A stretch of 64,000 nt of DNA from Macrolepiota albuminosa (Eukaryota > Basidiomycota > Agaricomycetes > Agaricales > Agaricaceae): assembly GCA_027475525.1 (NCBI GenBank), contig JAMWFC010000120.1, positions 186,001 to 250,000 on the forward strand. The letters are read 5' to 3'. Positions 1-10,770 of this stretch are shown piece after piece; positions within the stretch are counted from its first letter, which is position 1, and the number at the start of each line of letters is the position of its first letter. Below the pieces are notes generated by a model that did not search any database, was not told the origin of the DNA, and was given only the letters and a program-made list of their open reading frames with translations. The position numbers and the translations under genes are program-made.

Positions 1-1879
1 CGCGACAGGCTCGGGAGCAGGGGTAGCGCCGGCAACAGCCATCACAACATCTTTGGCGGGCGGGATATCCACGACGACTGGAAGCAAAGGAGTAGGGGAC
101 CTGGCAACAAAGAGGTTAGCGCAACCTAAACAGGAAAACACGAACACTACGCACCGATTACCACTGGGGCCGCTCTGATAAGGGTTAGCGGCGATAGGGG
201 GAGTAATGCAAAGCAGAAGAGCGCGTACCGCCAATAGCGCATCGGTGTCGACTACAGGCCCAGCCTCATCGTCATCCTCGCCCTCAGCATCCCTCTCGGT
301 ATCCTCGCCCTCATCAGTAGACGACTCGGTAGAAGACAAGACAACAGGAGTAGCAGGCGCTAGCTCCTGGCGCTTACCGGGACTCTTGCTAGGGGAGGCG
401 ACAATGGGCTTACGTTTCGAAGGGACGGGACGACGGGGAGAGTGGGCAAAGGGGGCCGCCACGGTGGTACCATCTTGGGTGATGGGAAGCGCTAGACTTG
501 CAGCACTAATCACAGTGGGCTGACAAGTAGCGGCCAGGTCGCGTTGCTGCAGCACAAAGGCCCGGGCGTTACGAACTAGGACGGCGCGCTTGTAATTGCG
601 CTGCATGATAGCGTCCCTACCACGTTCGCGAGTACGAATCCCATTGAAGGCACAGCCCCGTTTCAACGCATCGCAGCGGTAGCAGGGAAGAGAAGCGGTA
701 GGAAACCAGCAACCCTCGGGATCGTTTTCAGACCAGCATTTATCGCACTGGGAAAGAATTTAGCAACGTCATCAACCTTTCAGGGACGAACAAGTACTTA
801 CCGCACCAATCTTCACCCTAAAAGCGCGGCGCTCCACGGGTGCCACTGTAACCTTCTTCTTAGCGCCGAGTATTTGGACACCAGCCGGGAGGCCGGTATC
901 AATAACGGTAGTGTCGCGACGAAGGCGCAACAGATCACGAAGCTCCGCGTCGGTAAACATAGTTTGGTTGGGCGCCTAAGGAGGGCTCGATCAGGCACTA
1001 GAGACAAGCGATCTTGAAAGGAAACACTTACGACATACAAAGGGGCAACACGAGCAGGGAGATTGACCTAAGAAGCAGAGTTAGTAGAAGAACCAAAGGC
1101 AAGAAGACAAGGATGCACGGTACGTTTAGGAGGGCTAGCGAGAGCAGGGGGCACGCGGTTAATAATGACGGCAAAGTTACGGGGAGGAAGGCAAGAAATA
1201 GTATGGGTAGGTCTGGGCCAGGGCTCACTGGCGGTAACGGCAATCCGTTTGATGGCCGAATGAGGAGGCACAGTACGAGTGGGAGAAACGACAATGGGTG
1301 CAGGGCAAGTGGGAGAAGCATCGCCACGAAAAGGACTACCGAGAATGGGAGGAGGCAGAACGGAAACAGGAGCAACAGGAGCGGCCGGAGCGGAAGGAAC
1401 GGTAGGGGCCGACAAGGCACTAGGAAGACTGGCAATGGTGGGCAACGTAGCAACCGACTACTCAGGGTTAACTTGGAAGATGTGAGGAAGAAGAGGAGGG
1501 GACTCACTTTGCCAACCTCGGTACTAGCCAGCAGGGCGTCAATCTCGTCGGAGAGGGAAGGAGCCTAGTATGGGCGCTGAACCTTAGCGCCACGAACCCA
1601 AAATCAAACTTAGAAACTTACAAAAAGGTCCGCGAAAGGGCGCAACCAATCGGCACCTTCGTATTCACGGTACCGGGCCACACACCACTCGCGAACCTCG
1701 GCACCCCGCTCCCAGGAACTGTCGGAGCCGCGGACCACGAGCCAGCGCCGGTAGAGTTGCATAATGCCAGGGACGGTTTGTGGCGCATCGGCGGGACCGA
1801 CAGACTTAGCGCGATCAAATAAATAAGAGGCCTTAGCCAGGAAATTGCGAAGAGCAGAGGCATCGAAAGGAGTGGACAT
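1..1879 (-). CDS. Antisense accessory gene of LTR element 1, with six-cysteine cluster (partial, runs off left edge)
   Basis: This gene reads leftwards from ATG 1877-1879, opposite to the retroelement whose 3' LTR begins at 2027. Exon 1 ends near 1622 (conserved REWC, then WLRPFADLF). Short exons near 1505-1568 and 1068-1460 follow, the latter Pro/Ser/Ala-rich. The exon at about 800-985 starts APNQTMFTDAELRDLL. The next exon, from about 750 leftwards, opens with CDKCW and carries six cysteines spaced C-x2-C-x8-C-x8-C-x2-C-x6-C, then a basic, acidic and low-complexity tail that continues past base 1. The gene at 47420-49876 has the same exon order, intron positions and cysteine spacing, which supports a real gene. 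The spacing resembles the fungal Zn2Cys6 binuclear cluster; DNA binding is inferred. I see no nonsense codon in the main exons. Its function is unknown. Confidence 0.7.
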
Positions 1880-2017
1880 GTTGGGAAAGATGGAAAGGAA
1901 AACACGAGAAGGAGAAGTGCAGAAAACGACTTTTATAAGGTGCTGGCGGCATCATACGGACCGTAGCGCAGCCAAATTAATGACGGCGTTTGACTGAGGA
2001 TAGTCAATTTTTCAGTT

Positions 2018-2026
2018 GGGGGGAGA
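2018..2026 (+). other. Polypurine tract of LTR element 1
   Basis: A run of G followed by AGA lies directly before the LTR start TGATAGG. The preceding 25 bases match, with one change, the sequence next to the polypurine tract of the complete element (47174-47210, other strand). This fixes the orientation of element 1 as plus and identifies the following LTR as its 3' LTR. Confidence 0.75.
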
Positions 2027-3251
2027 TGATAGGCTTCTACTCGGACTGAGCGCATCAAGGGACATTATAGGCCAACCGACACTTGACGTATTCAGGACTC
2101 TAGCGACCAGCTTCTACTCGGACTGAGCGCATCAAGGGACATTATAGGCCAACCGACACTTGACGTATTCAGGACTCTAGCGACCAGTTGGGGATATAGA
2201 GCAGCTCTAGCTCTGGCAAATTACTACAGGATGTGGAAATTTATCCTAACCTCTAGCTACCAGGCCTTCAGCGCACTCCTTTCACCTAGCCCAAGGATGA
2301 AGAAGGCTCATAACGTATAACGCTAGCACGACGGCAGGAGAGGACTCTAACTAAACCCCCACCTAGCCCAAGGATGAAGAAGGCTCATAACGTATAACGC
2401 TAGCACGACGGCAGGAGAGGACTCTAACTAAACCCCGATCACTTCCAGAAGGAGCCAGCAGCAGGCGCTGCCATTTGACAAGGAACTTCAATCAGAAGTC
2501 TAAAAGGATCAATGACGGCGGCACTGGATATACTTAAATCCGACATCTGGACCTGCCAGGAACTAATACAATGAGTAGCGCTGACATTAGCGCTCACGGC
2601 GTCTGTCGAGGATTTTCCGACCATACCCCGGAACAGCCTGGCCAATCGGAGATATAGTAAAAGTGAGCAGACTTGTACAATTCTAAGTCAATATAGAGTC
2701 GCCGCTGGTTGCTGTGGGTCATAACACCGTTGGTCGCCGTCAGCCATGTGCAAAAGGTCGCCGTTGACAGGTCACCGTTAGAGGAAACCACGAGGAGAGG
2801 CGCTAGGAGGTAGCGCCGCAGATGGGCTCGTATCTTGGCAAACACGGTAGCGCATAGTATATAAAATAGCTACTTTACATGTATATAACAACGAATCGTA
2901 ACCCCTCGAACACACAGTTACACTTAGCGTTCAACTCGCGCTAGCTTCCTTCGACTTCGTCACTAAGTCGGGCGCTAGCTTCGTCTATCTCGTCTTCATC
3001 GTTTACGGTGCCACCTACGGGCACAATACGCTGCGCTACTCGTCTTTTCTCCAATATCTTTGCCTAAACTACAACGCTTACCGTCTGCCAGGTAGCCCCC
3101 GAAGTGCTATAATCTAGCGCATCGTTTTACTACCTCCACTCGAGCACACCGGGACCCTGTCAGGACTCCTCACAACTACGTACGCCAAGCACTGGAGACG
3201 GCGTTGTACTGCGTATACGTCCAGCGCACCCAACCACAGTTGGTGTCATCA
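2027..3251 (+). mobile_element. 3' LTR of Ty3/gypsy-type element 1
   Basis: The LTR begins TGATAGG and ends GTCATCA. It aligns along its whole length with the solo LTR at 39279-40321. It contains two direct duplications of period exactly 77 bp (2034-2187 and 2283-2436) that the solo LTR lacks. Removing them gives about 1,071 bp, close to the 1,043 bp of the solo copy. A TATA box lies at 2858-2867. The rest of the element lies left of the window, so the target-site duplication cannot be tested. Confidence 0.8.
2858..2867 (+). promoter_or_regulatory. TATA box of the LTR promoter
   Basis: The motif TATATAAAAT is followed by the conserved R/U5-like part of the LTR. The solo LTR keeps TATAAAAA at the matching position (39928-39935). 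It is the likely RNA polymerase II promoter of the element. Confidence 0.5.
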
Positions 3252-4778
3252 ACGCACGCAGGCTTGGGCTTTAATGCACGTACTGTAGTCAAAGTGATGA
3301 GTTCGGGTGCCGTTAACAAGTCCAACGCAGCCTTTCATCATAAATACCCGCCCACGCATCAGTAGTGGGAAAGGTTCTCGTTGTTCAGGCAGCAGATGGC
3401 AAACGGGAGAGGGTAGGTTTGTTTTCCATGATAGATATATTTTGAGTGTCCTGTAAATCTTGAGGAGTGCGTGATAATAGCATTCGAATCGTTGTGCTTC
3501 AAACTCGTGTATATAGAGGGTATTGTGATATCTTTTCTGTCATGGTCAAGGGTCAGGAGGTCGTCATTTTCGGGTCGTCATTTCCAAGAGCGTGTACAGA
3601 GGTTGGTACAAGAATTGAGCCTTCTGAGAGAGAATATAATGTAGTAAGATGAGTTGTCACCAGTGCCAGTCTGGATGCCGAAGGTATGGCTGGGATGATG
3701 CGAAGCAGTGAATTCTACAGGCTCTAGCACAGATTTAGCACCAAGAGGATGGTCCTGGCCATACCCAAGGGTTATGCGCAGTTCTACAGCTCTAGCACAG
3801 ATTTAACACCCAGAGGATGGTTTTGGCCATACCTACGCTTTTTACCGTCATAATTTGCCAATGTTAAATAGAAACTAACTTGTGTAAATGGTTTTCTTCT
3901 CTACTGCATTCTGGAACAGAGATGGAGAGTAGAATATTGAGGGCAAGAAATAGAAACGGTGACTCCGATCCCTCAACATCTAGTAGGATAATTAAGAATA
4001 TACATATGTTAGTTATTAAATAAATGGAAGGGACAACCTCGTATCTCTGTCAACATCGGATCAGGGCTTTTCATCTTTCGTCTGAATCGGGTCTGATGAG
4101 ACCCTGTTGAGTTTCTACTCGTAATTCAACAGATAAAACGGTACCGTGAGTAGATAAGCTGTGTCGCCTGCTTCACCGCGGTGCAGGCGGAATACGAATG
4201 TGTCTGTGGGAGGAAGGAGAAGTGAGTAAGTTTTTATTTTTCTTAGATGGGTGAGACATAGGATATTCAATCACCAGCTTCAAAGCTTACATTCAGCTGT
4301 AATCCAACGACGTCAATGCTATCAAACATGGAAAGAATCAATAAGAACGAACTGTACCATAGTACTGGACACGTAGAGCCCTTCATCTATATGCTGGCTT
4401 TACCCACATTTGGGATTGGCTGCATATGACCCACCAGTGGGACTATATGAATTTCTTAGAACATATAATTGTGTGGGTGGAGGAGACATACCTAGCACTT
4501 TGAATGCCAACAACGCATGCTTGAGACTCTATGGCTGACAAACAAAACTGCTCATGGTTACACGGAGATTGCTGCAGAGCTGTCATGTCACGTTATCTAA
4601 AATCTTCCACTCCATTCTAGAATAATCCGCTGGTTCCAGAAACATGTTCCATCAGAAAGTGCCAATCGTGGGCAGTTGTAGCTCCAGCAGCGGATGACAA
4701 ATGAATGTGTATGTTTATTGTTGTTGTATGATTTGTGTTTGATTGTTCAAATCCGTTCTTGTTCTTCAATTGTCACCA
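3252..4778. other. Gene-free stretch between the LTR and the JmjC gene
   Basis: AT-rich sequence with no convincing coding frame, RNA gene or transposon end. The only structure seen is a diverged 68-bp direct duplication at 3711-3833. A motif 'gctccagcagcgg' near 4680 resembles the inverted unit of the minisatellites at 9.7 and 18.3 kb. Confidence 0.5.
3711..3833. repeat. Diverged 68-bp tandem duplication
   Basis: Two copies of a segment centred on 'ctctagcacagattta', starting at 3722 and 3790, differ at several positions. The period of 68 and the sequence divergence set it apart from the exact 77-bp duplications elsewhere, so this is probably a genuine old duplication. Confidence 0.6.
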
Positions 4779-7700
4779 TGGACGGTATAATGTCATCTCA
4801 CCACCCTCGCCTCGACAACTCTAAGTTTTATAATCACTCATGGTATTCAGACGTTATTCCTAACACTCATGACCTGTCTTCTCACTTTGACAGCACACCT
4901 GTGGCGGCAAGTTACTTAGATATTCTTTATGCATGCTCTGCTGACCTATTTAAGGCGCTTGCACATGTGTTGTCTGAGGCAGAAAAAAATATTTCTCTTG
5001 CTAGCCGTTCAGACGTATTCTCCATATTTTGAGATACTATAAATGATGTCCCTGTTTATTGTGTACCGAAAGATAAGGCACTCGAAGCCTTTTTCAAAGT
5101 TATTATGTCATATTGTGTACTCGACATATACACGCTTGTATGTGAGGATGAGATGCGCCCTCCACAAACCTCGGGGCCGATGATGGAGAATAGCCGTTCA
5201 GTAGGTTCATCTTCTATTATCTATTTCATTGTTTGAGTTTGTGTTTTAGCCGGTAAACCCTTTAAACTCACTCCCAAACCTTATCGGGAAATTCCATAAA
5301 AACCTTGTACAACATCTGAAAAAGATAAATGCCAAATCTAGAGGAGAACGACCGAGAGACCGTCCTACCCCCAAGTTTACGGGTCCTCGCATGAAGCTGT
5401 ACTCCGAACTCACTTCTCGGGTCAGCAATAAGGGTGTTCAAAACACCATAATCAATCTTACTAGTGCAGCGTTACATCTAAGTTGCCTATTAAAGGTAAT
5501 TTTAATTGATATCAGTTCGAATGTCCATTAAAGTTGCCTCAGGGTAACCTTTATCTACTGTCCGATATCACGGCAATCGAAGATATCATTGTTGACGAGT
5601 ATTTCCCTTCTCGACCTTATTATAATGGCTGCTCATTGTCTTTGTTGTGTATAGCGAAAGCAGATCTAGCGATCAAGACCAATTGAAATACCTCCATACT
5701 ACGCATGGCGGTGCCATCGACGGTGCCGGTTCATATGGTTGCTCGACTATTATGCACAACTCCCTTTATCTGGCATTACTCGTATCCCCCCTAATGTTAC
5801 TTCTTCCTCGCGAATATGGTACACTAACCGGTAAAGACTCCCTGCTACAGGTAAATTGATATATATATTTTATTTTGTTTGAGCAGCTCTGATTGCTTTT
5901 CAAGCTTTGGAGGCATGTTGGTGGGCTGGAACGTCCACGTATCGTCGTTGAGGCGGATTGAGCATTGTGGAGAGTGTTGTTCTTGGCAGCTCAGGGTGGT
6001 AACCTGCTAACCGAGCTGTCATCTGCCTTGAATACCTTAACTGATCAAATCAATGAAGCGGCTCCTGCTTGGATTGAAATTGTATCTGTCCCTTCACCTT
6101 CTAAGAAGCCCCCGCTTGATGCTTTGCATGTTCCTTTGATTGCTGCATTGACCACTTCAACGAGCAACGAAGCCAAACAAGATGATGATGCAAGCCTGTT
6201 GTTTGGACCCGCTCCGTTCCCTGTTGGATTGGTTGACTTACCAGGACCCCTTATTCGCTTGGCAAGCCTGTCAGGTCATGTAGATATTCCTCATCCAACC
6301 GTCGGTGACAAGCCTTATGGTAATGAGCAGTCTTCACCTACGCGACCTGAAAATTCAGACAACTCGACCATTTCTCCAGATTTAGGAGACTTTATGGACG
6401 TGTCACCTGATATCTCCAATAACAATGCTGAGGATACCCGTCTTGACCCGTCCCCTTGTACAGATGCACTCGACCATGCATTGGAAGACCCCACGGGATC
6501 CAAAAACTATAACAAGTTAACCAATGTCCCTTCCTCTCTGAATACCGTCCATGCCTTGGATGATGCTATGGACGTGTCGCCCGTTATTTCGAATTGTGAA
6601 GTTGAGGATTCCCCCGAACTGGACCCCATGGACGTGGCATCCGACGTTTCAAATTGTGACATTGAGGATTCCCCTGCAGGTGCCCGTGAGCATACTAATT
6701 CCAATATGGCACCTGCTACTGGGGCATTTATTCCCAGGACAGACATACCAGATGGAGAACAGGTGACACCCGTAGTTACCGGTATTTGGTTCACTAACTT
6801 TAGACAACGCCTCTGAGACAGCAGTTAACGACGATTTGCCTACTTCCGACCCGGCGGTGACTGTCGGCTCCGCTAAGACTTTGAAAGGAAAGCGGAGAAA
6901 GTCAGCGCATATTGCGGCCAAAAACAAGCGACGTAATACAGCACCCTTGACACCTAGGAAGAGGAAACAAAACTACACAAGTAAGGCTCATGTAGACTCT
7001 GATAGCGCTAGCAAGCCTCCCACGATGGACTCAGATAACGATAGCAATTCCTTCAACGACTCCGCTGAGAGAACGGCGGTTGCTTTACCCCTTGACAATG
7101 TTGAGACGGATTGGGGTTACATTGGCCTGACTCTTGAGTCTACGGTGAGTTACTGTCTATGCGTTGATCAACTGGCTGTGATTCTGGGTTTAGGATGATG
7201 AGGATAGCCATACCGTCAAAGCTCCAAATCGTCTTGATCTCTCAGAACCATGGATTCTCCATGAAGGGGACACCATACATATACCATTGTCTGGCAGCGA
7301 TGGGATGTTTGAATACACACCAAGATTTCATGTGCGTATATATTCTATTCCGTACATATACCATTGTCTGGCAGCGATGGGATGTTTGAATACACACCAA
7401 GATTTCATGTGCGTATATATTCTATTCCGTTCTAGTAGCCTTCTGTTCACTGCTCTGTAGCTCGACAGGGACCTTGTTTGGTTTCGCAGATTGTATGCCG
7501 CATCTGTTGCCCATCAGGTTTGACCCTCATCTGTGAAGGTGATGACTCAAACCGAGTATCACTCTTCCTCTTCACTTGCTCTCTCCAAAACCTTAACGTC
7601 GCATTCTTGTATTCTTGTCATTGGGGACCAGCATATTGACCCAGGTTTCAATGCACGCTCCTTATCAGACGTATGCGTCTTGGACAATGTTATCCAGGTG

Positions 7701-9530
7701 CATGGTACGCTCAAGCTCCTTTGTAACATTTTTATTATCTTTAATTTTAATTCCTTTTCCCACAGATTTCACCATATCTGGTACCGAGCGTTTAAAGCAT
7801 GTGACACCTCGGGATCTTCTAAGGACGCTAGAATCTTTGTACCCAAGATCATTAAGTGCTTTGGATATTCCTGCCTCCCTAGAAACTTTCCCGCGCCTCC
7901 CATTCTCAAGCGACTCGGCTGTCTGGGGAAAAGTTCAAGGTCATGGGTACTGTAAAGTGGACAATTTTTATCCAATTTCCGATATGCAATGGAATCTTGC
8001 TTCCACCAGTGGCACCCACCATTACTAGCACATCAATGCCAATGGTTTTGCTACGTTCGTCTTCATCGAGACTGGTGCAAAGTTGTGGTTTGTGGCGGCG
8101 CCCAAATCTGGAAATTACGATGACTTCGGAGCATGGGACCTTTATGTTAATGATTTCTACACCAGAAAGCCAAATGATGAAAAGTGGGACGTCGAGCTCC
8201 TTGTTCTGCAGCCGGGTTCCATGCTGTTTGTCAACTGATTATTTCTTTTCCTTGTATTATTTACTGATAATGTATTATTACAGCATCATGCACCCATGCT
8301 TACCTCATGCCGTAGTTACTCCAATACCTACAATATGCTGTGGGGGTCATTTCTACAATACATCAACTCTCGCTGCCTCAATAATCGGCTTGTATCACCA
8401 TTACATTGCCTTGACATCAATATCCAACATGGACCACAGTCCCGCATCAGACACGGTGCTGATGCGCCTCCTCACATATTTCGTCCTTGTTCTTGTCGAT
8501 TCGGTGACCGATCACGGTACGTGAAGTCATTGTCACATCTGTTTATACCATTCACGTATGTGCAGATTACGACAATGGTCACGTTCCGAACACAAACTCA
8601 TGGGACGGCGTGCTGATACTTCTTCATTTATGCAACTATTTTGAATTGCATGATGCACTTGCGCCTTCGGACCATGCTTGGAACGGCGATCTTCGATCCT
8701 TTGAGGTGTCCGTAAAAAACCGGGTCCGCGCACGAAGGCTGATGTACTGGTTCTTCTCCAATCACGAACTCGAAAGCGAGTCCGATGGCAGTATCATAAC
8801 GGGTCTGCCTGCGCTTGAACACATATCATCTCGGTTCCTGGCTATCCATGCTTGTGTACTTATGCACTACAAAAAAATCACATGGCTGAATCATATACGC
8901 GGTTCCGACGCAGATACACCCCCGTCAACAACTTGTATCAATATCCAATCCGTCCTCCATGACGGACCTGCCTGGAAGGCGTACACCCTTGTCTGTCCAT
9001 GTCTTGGTGCTTCCAATGTTGATCCTGCTGAATTAACGTTTGCCTGGAGGGGCAGCCGATATATTATTCGCAAAGTTCCAACAGTTGACTTCCGTGAGTG
9101 TTTTCCGCATATAAGTTCTGACATTTTTTCATACTTCCTCAGCTTATCCGTACATCGATGGTTATGTTTGGCGGGATTCCACGATTGCACGCCAACTCGG
9201 CGTCACACTCACAAATTTCAATCCCCGACGCGAAGAAGACGCTGACTTGTCTTGCTGGGTCGAATTTTCTGTCGATGAATTAAAAACTTACAATGCCTGC
9301 CCCGAGGCTGGTTATATCAGTGACACCCCCCCCAAATCTCCCGTTCTTGCTCCTACAGATATGCCCCGTAGTCTCAGCCAAGCAAGTGATAAATTGAGTA
9401 GCTCAAGCAGTAAAGACGAATCATCAGACAGGCTGGTAAGTTGCTCAGTACAGGTGTCGATATTGTACTCATTTGCTTAATCTAGCTGCTAAGCGAATCC
9501 GACGGTCGTAGCGTTTGTTATTTGTTGTAG
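4779..9530 (+). pseudogene. Decayed JmjC-domain gene
   Basis: Proposed start ATG 4779 (MDGIMSSHHPRLDN). The N-terminal part (4779-5210, 5246-5500) includes a basic RGERPRDRP stretch. A Ser/Asp-rich disordered region at 5965-7190 repeats the motif MDVSxxISN three times and carries a Lys/Arg-rich KGKRRK patch. The JmjC-like core is at 7790-8420: QWNLAST, then HINANGFATFVF, GAKLWFVAAP, LQPGSML, LPHAVVTP and GGHFYN. A conserved C-terminal region lies at 8590-9100, then an intron (gtgagt...cctcag) and a last exon ending near 9530. Damage: TGA after FSIF (about 5031), TAG at 8026-8028 where the family has Trp, and Asn (8035-8037) at the first Asp ligand of iron. A 77-bp duplication at 7277-7430 adds an artificial frameshift. 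JmjC proteins are Fe(II)/2-oxoglutarate dioxygenases; this copy is probably dead. Confidence 0.6.
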
Positions 9531-9690
9531 TTTATGTTGCCGCCTTTTTTTAGTCCATTTGTCCAATTATCATGTATACCATCAAACAAGACGGTACAAC
9601 ATCTAGTGTCTGAAACAAATAAGATTGGTAAATTGTTTACCGTGCAGAAGACGGTAAAAATGCTCGATCCAATATTTATGTCACACTAAA
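9531..9690. other. Short spacer after the JmjC gene
   Basis: About 160 bases with no coding frame. It contains two close copies of a short motif around 'gacggta', near 9590 and 9650, and leads directly into the minisatellite. No transposon terminus was recognised. Confidence 0.3.
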
Positions 9691-9820
9691 GTAGCCTGCT
9701 GTTGTAAGCTGCTCCAGCAGCGGTTTATGTAAGCTGACACTACAGCAACAGTTTATGTAAGCTGATGCTCCATCAATAGGTTATGTAAGCTGATGCTCCA
9801 GCAGTTGTTTATGTAATCTA
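9690..9820 (-). repeat. 28-bp minisatellite, left array (minus orientation)
   Basis: About four copies of a unit read on the plus strand as 'gctccagcagtggtttatgtaa' plus variable bases. This is the reverse complement of the unit at 18290-18600. It ends a few bases before the stop codon of Helitron 1, so the Helitron gene lies between inverted arrays of the same minisatellite. Confidence 0.7.
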
Positions 9821-9838
9821 CCACTTCCATTGACGTGA

Positions 9839-10770
9839 TCAATCTCTCCTGATATATACAGCCAACGTGGCTGTCCTGGAATTGCACTTTGACATATCAA
9901 TCAAGCTCATAGATTCACTTTCCTTTATCATTTTATATCCAGTTGTCAATCCATCATGATGCCAAGATTCGTTAGATGAAGATACGTAGCGGCTTGAAAA
10001 ATGAGAGTTGCCAAAATATATAACTCCTTTTAGTGTGTACTTACTCACCCTCGAAGAATCAACGGTCGTGATTTCAAGCCTCTTATCCACGTCGACTGAT
10101 ACACTTGATATATCTACTTACTCATCCTCAAAGAATCAACGGTCGTGATTTCAAGCCTCTTATCCACGTCGACTGATACACTTGATATATCGAAATAGAT
10201 AATTGGAGGGGCCATCAGAAACTGAGAAACCTTGATTAGTCATCTCGCACATGAATCACACCTTGTGCTTGTATAGCACCAAAAGTCATCAACATGCTCA
10301 CGAATGGATGGTCTTCCTGGCATCAGTATGATCATTACTGATTTCGATTTCACTCTCCGACGGGCCATGGCATGGTGAGCTGGACAGACCATAAACGAAT
10401 CAAGCACATCTGACACGTTGACAGATAGTTCGTTAATCAAAGAGTGTACAGACGTGTATTCACCAAACGGGAACTCTCTGTGATTCCTCTGAGACAGCTT
10501 GGTCCTTCATTAATCAAAGAGTGTACAGACGTGTATTCACCAAACGGGAACTCTCTGTGATTCCTCTGAGACAGCTTGGTCCAAAGCCATCCCTGGTCTC
10601 CTCAAGGGCCTCATGATCTCCCGGGGCAATACTATGGAAATCCTTCACTAGATGTTTGTTTAGACGCGAGCTCAATGCACTAAGCTTTCGAGACCATTCT
10701 AGAGGATCTTCTCACCATAAATTGTATATAATAGACAATACAGAATTGTATGCGCAACTGTTCAGCTTCC
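9839..10770 (-). other. USP-like peptidase domain at the end of the Helitron 1 protein
   Basis: The Cys box SCAYNSVLSIIYNLW (about 10712-10757) resembles the 'NTCYLNSVLQ' box of ubiquitin-specific proteases. A cysteine/histidine pair region (CPAHH, later CYTSTRCDSC) could be a zinc ribbon. The His box YTLKGVIYFGNSHF (about 10000-10045) followed by SWHHDG resembles 'YxLxGVxxHxGxxxxGHY'. Two in-frame TGA codons and two 77-bp duplications (10433-10586, and 10041-10194 with two mismatches) interrupt it, but the frame is otherwise open to the stop at 9839. Animal Helentrons can carry an OTU cysteine protease; a USP-like fold here is inferred from motifs only. Confidence 0.55.

Noticed and set aside
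1014..1568. Plus-strand Arg/Gly-rich open frame
   Set aside because: It is the shadow of the Pro/Ser-rich exon of the minus-strand antisense gene, whose exon structure is matched by the sister copy.
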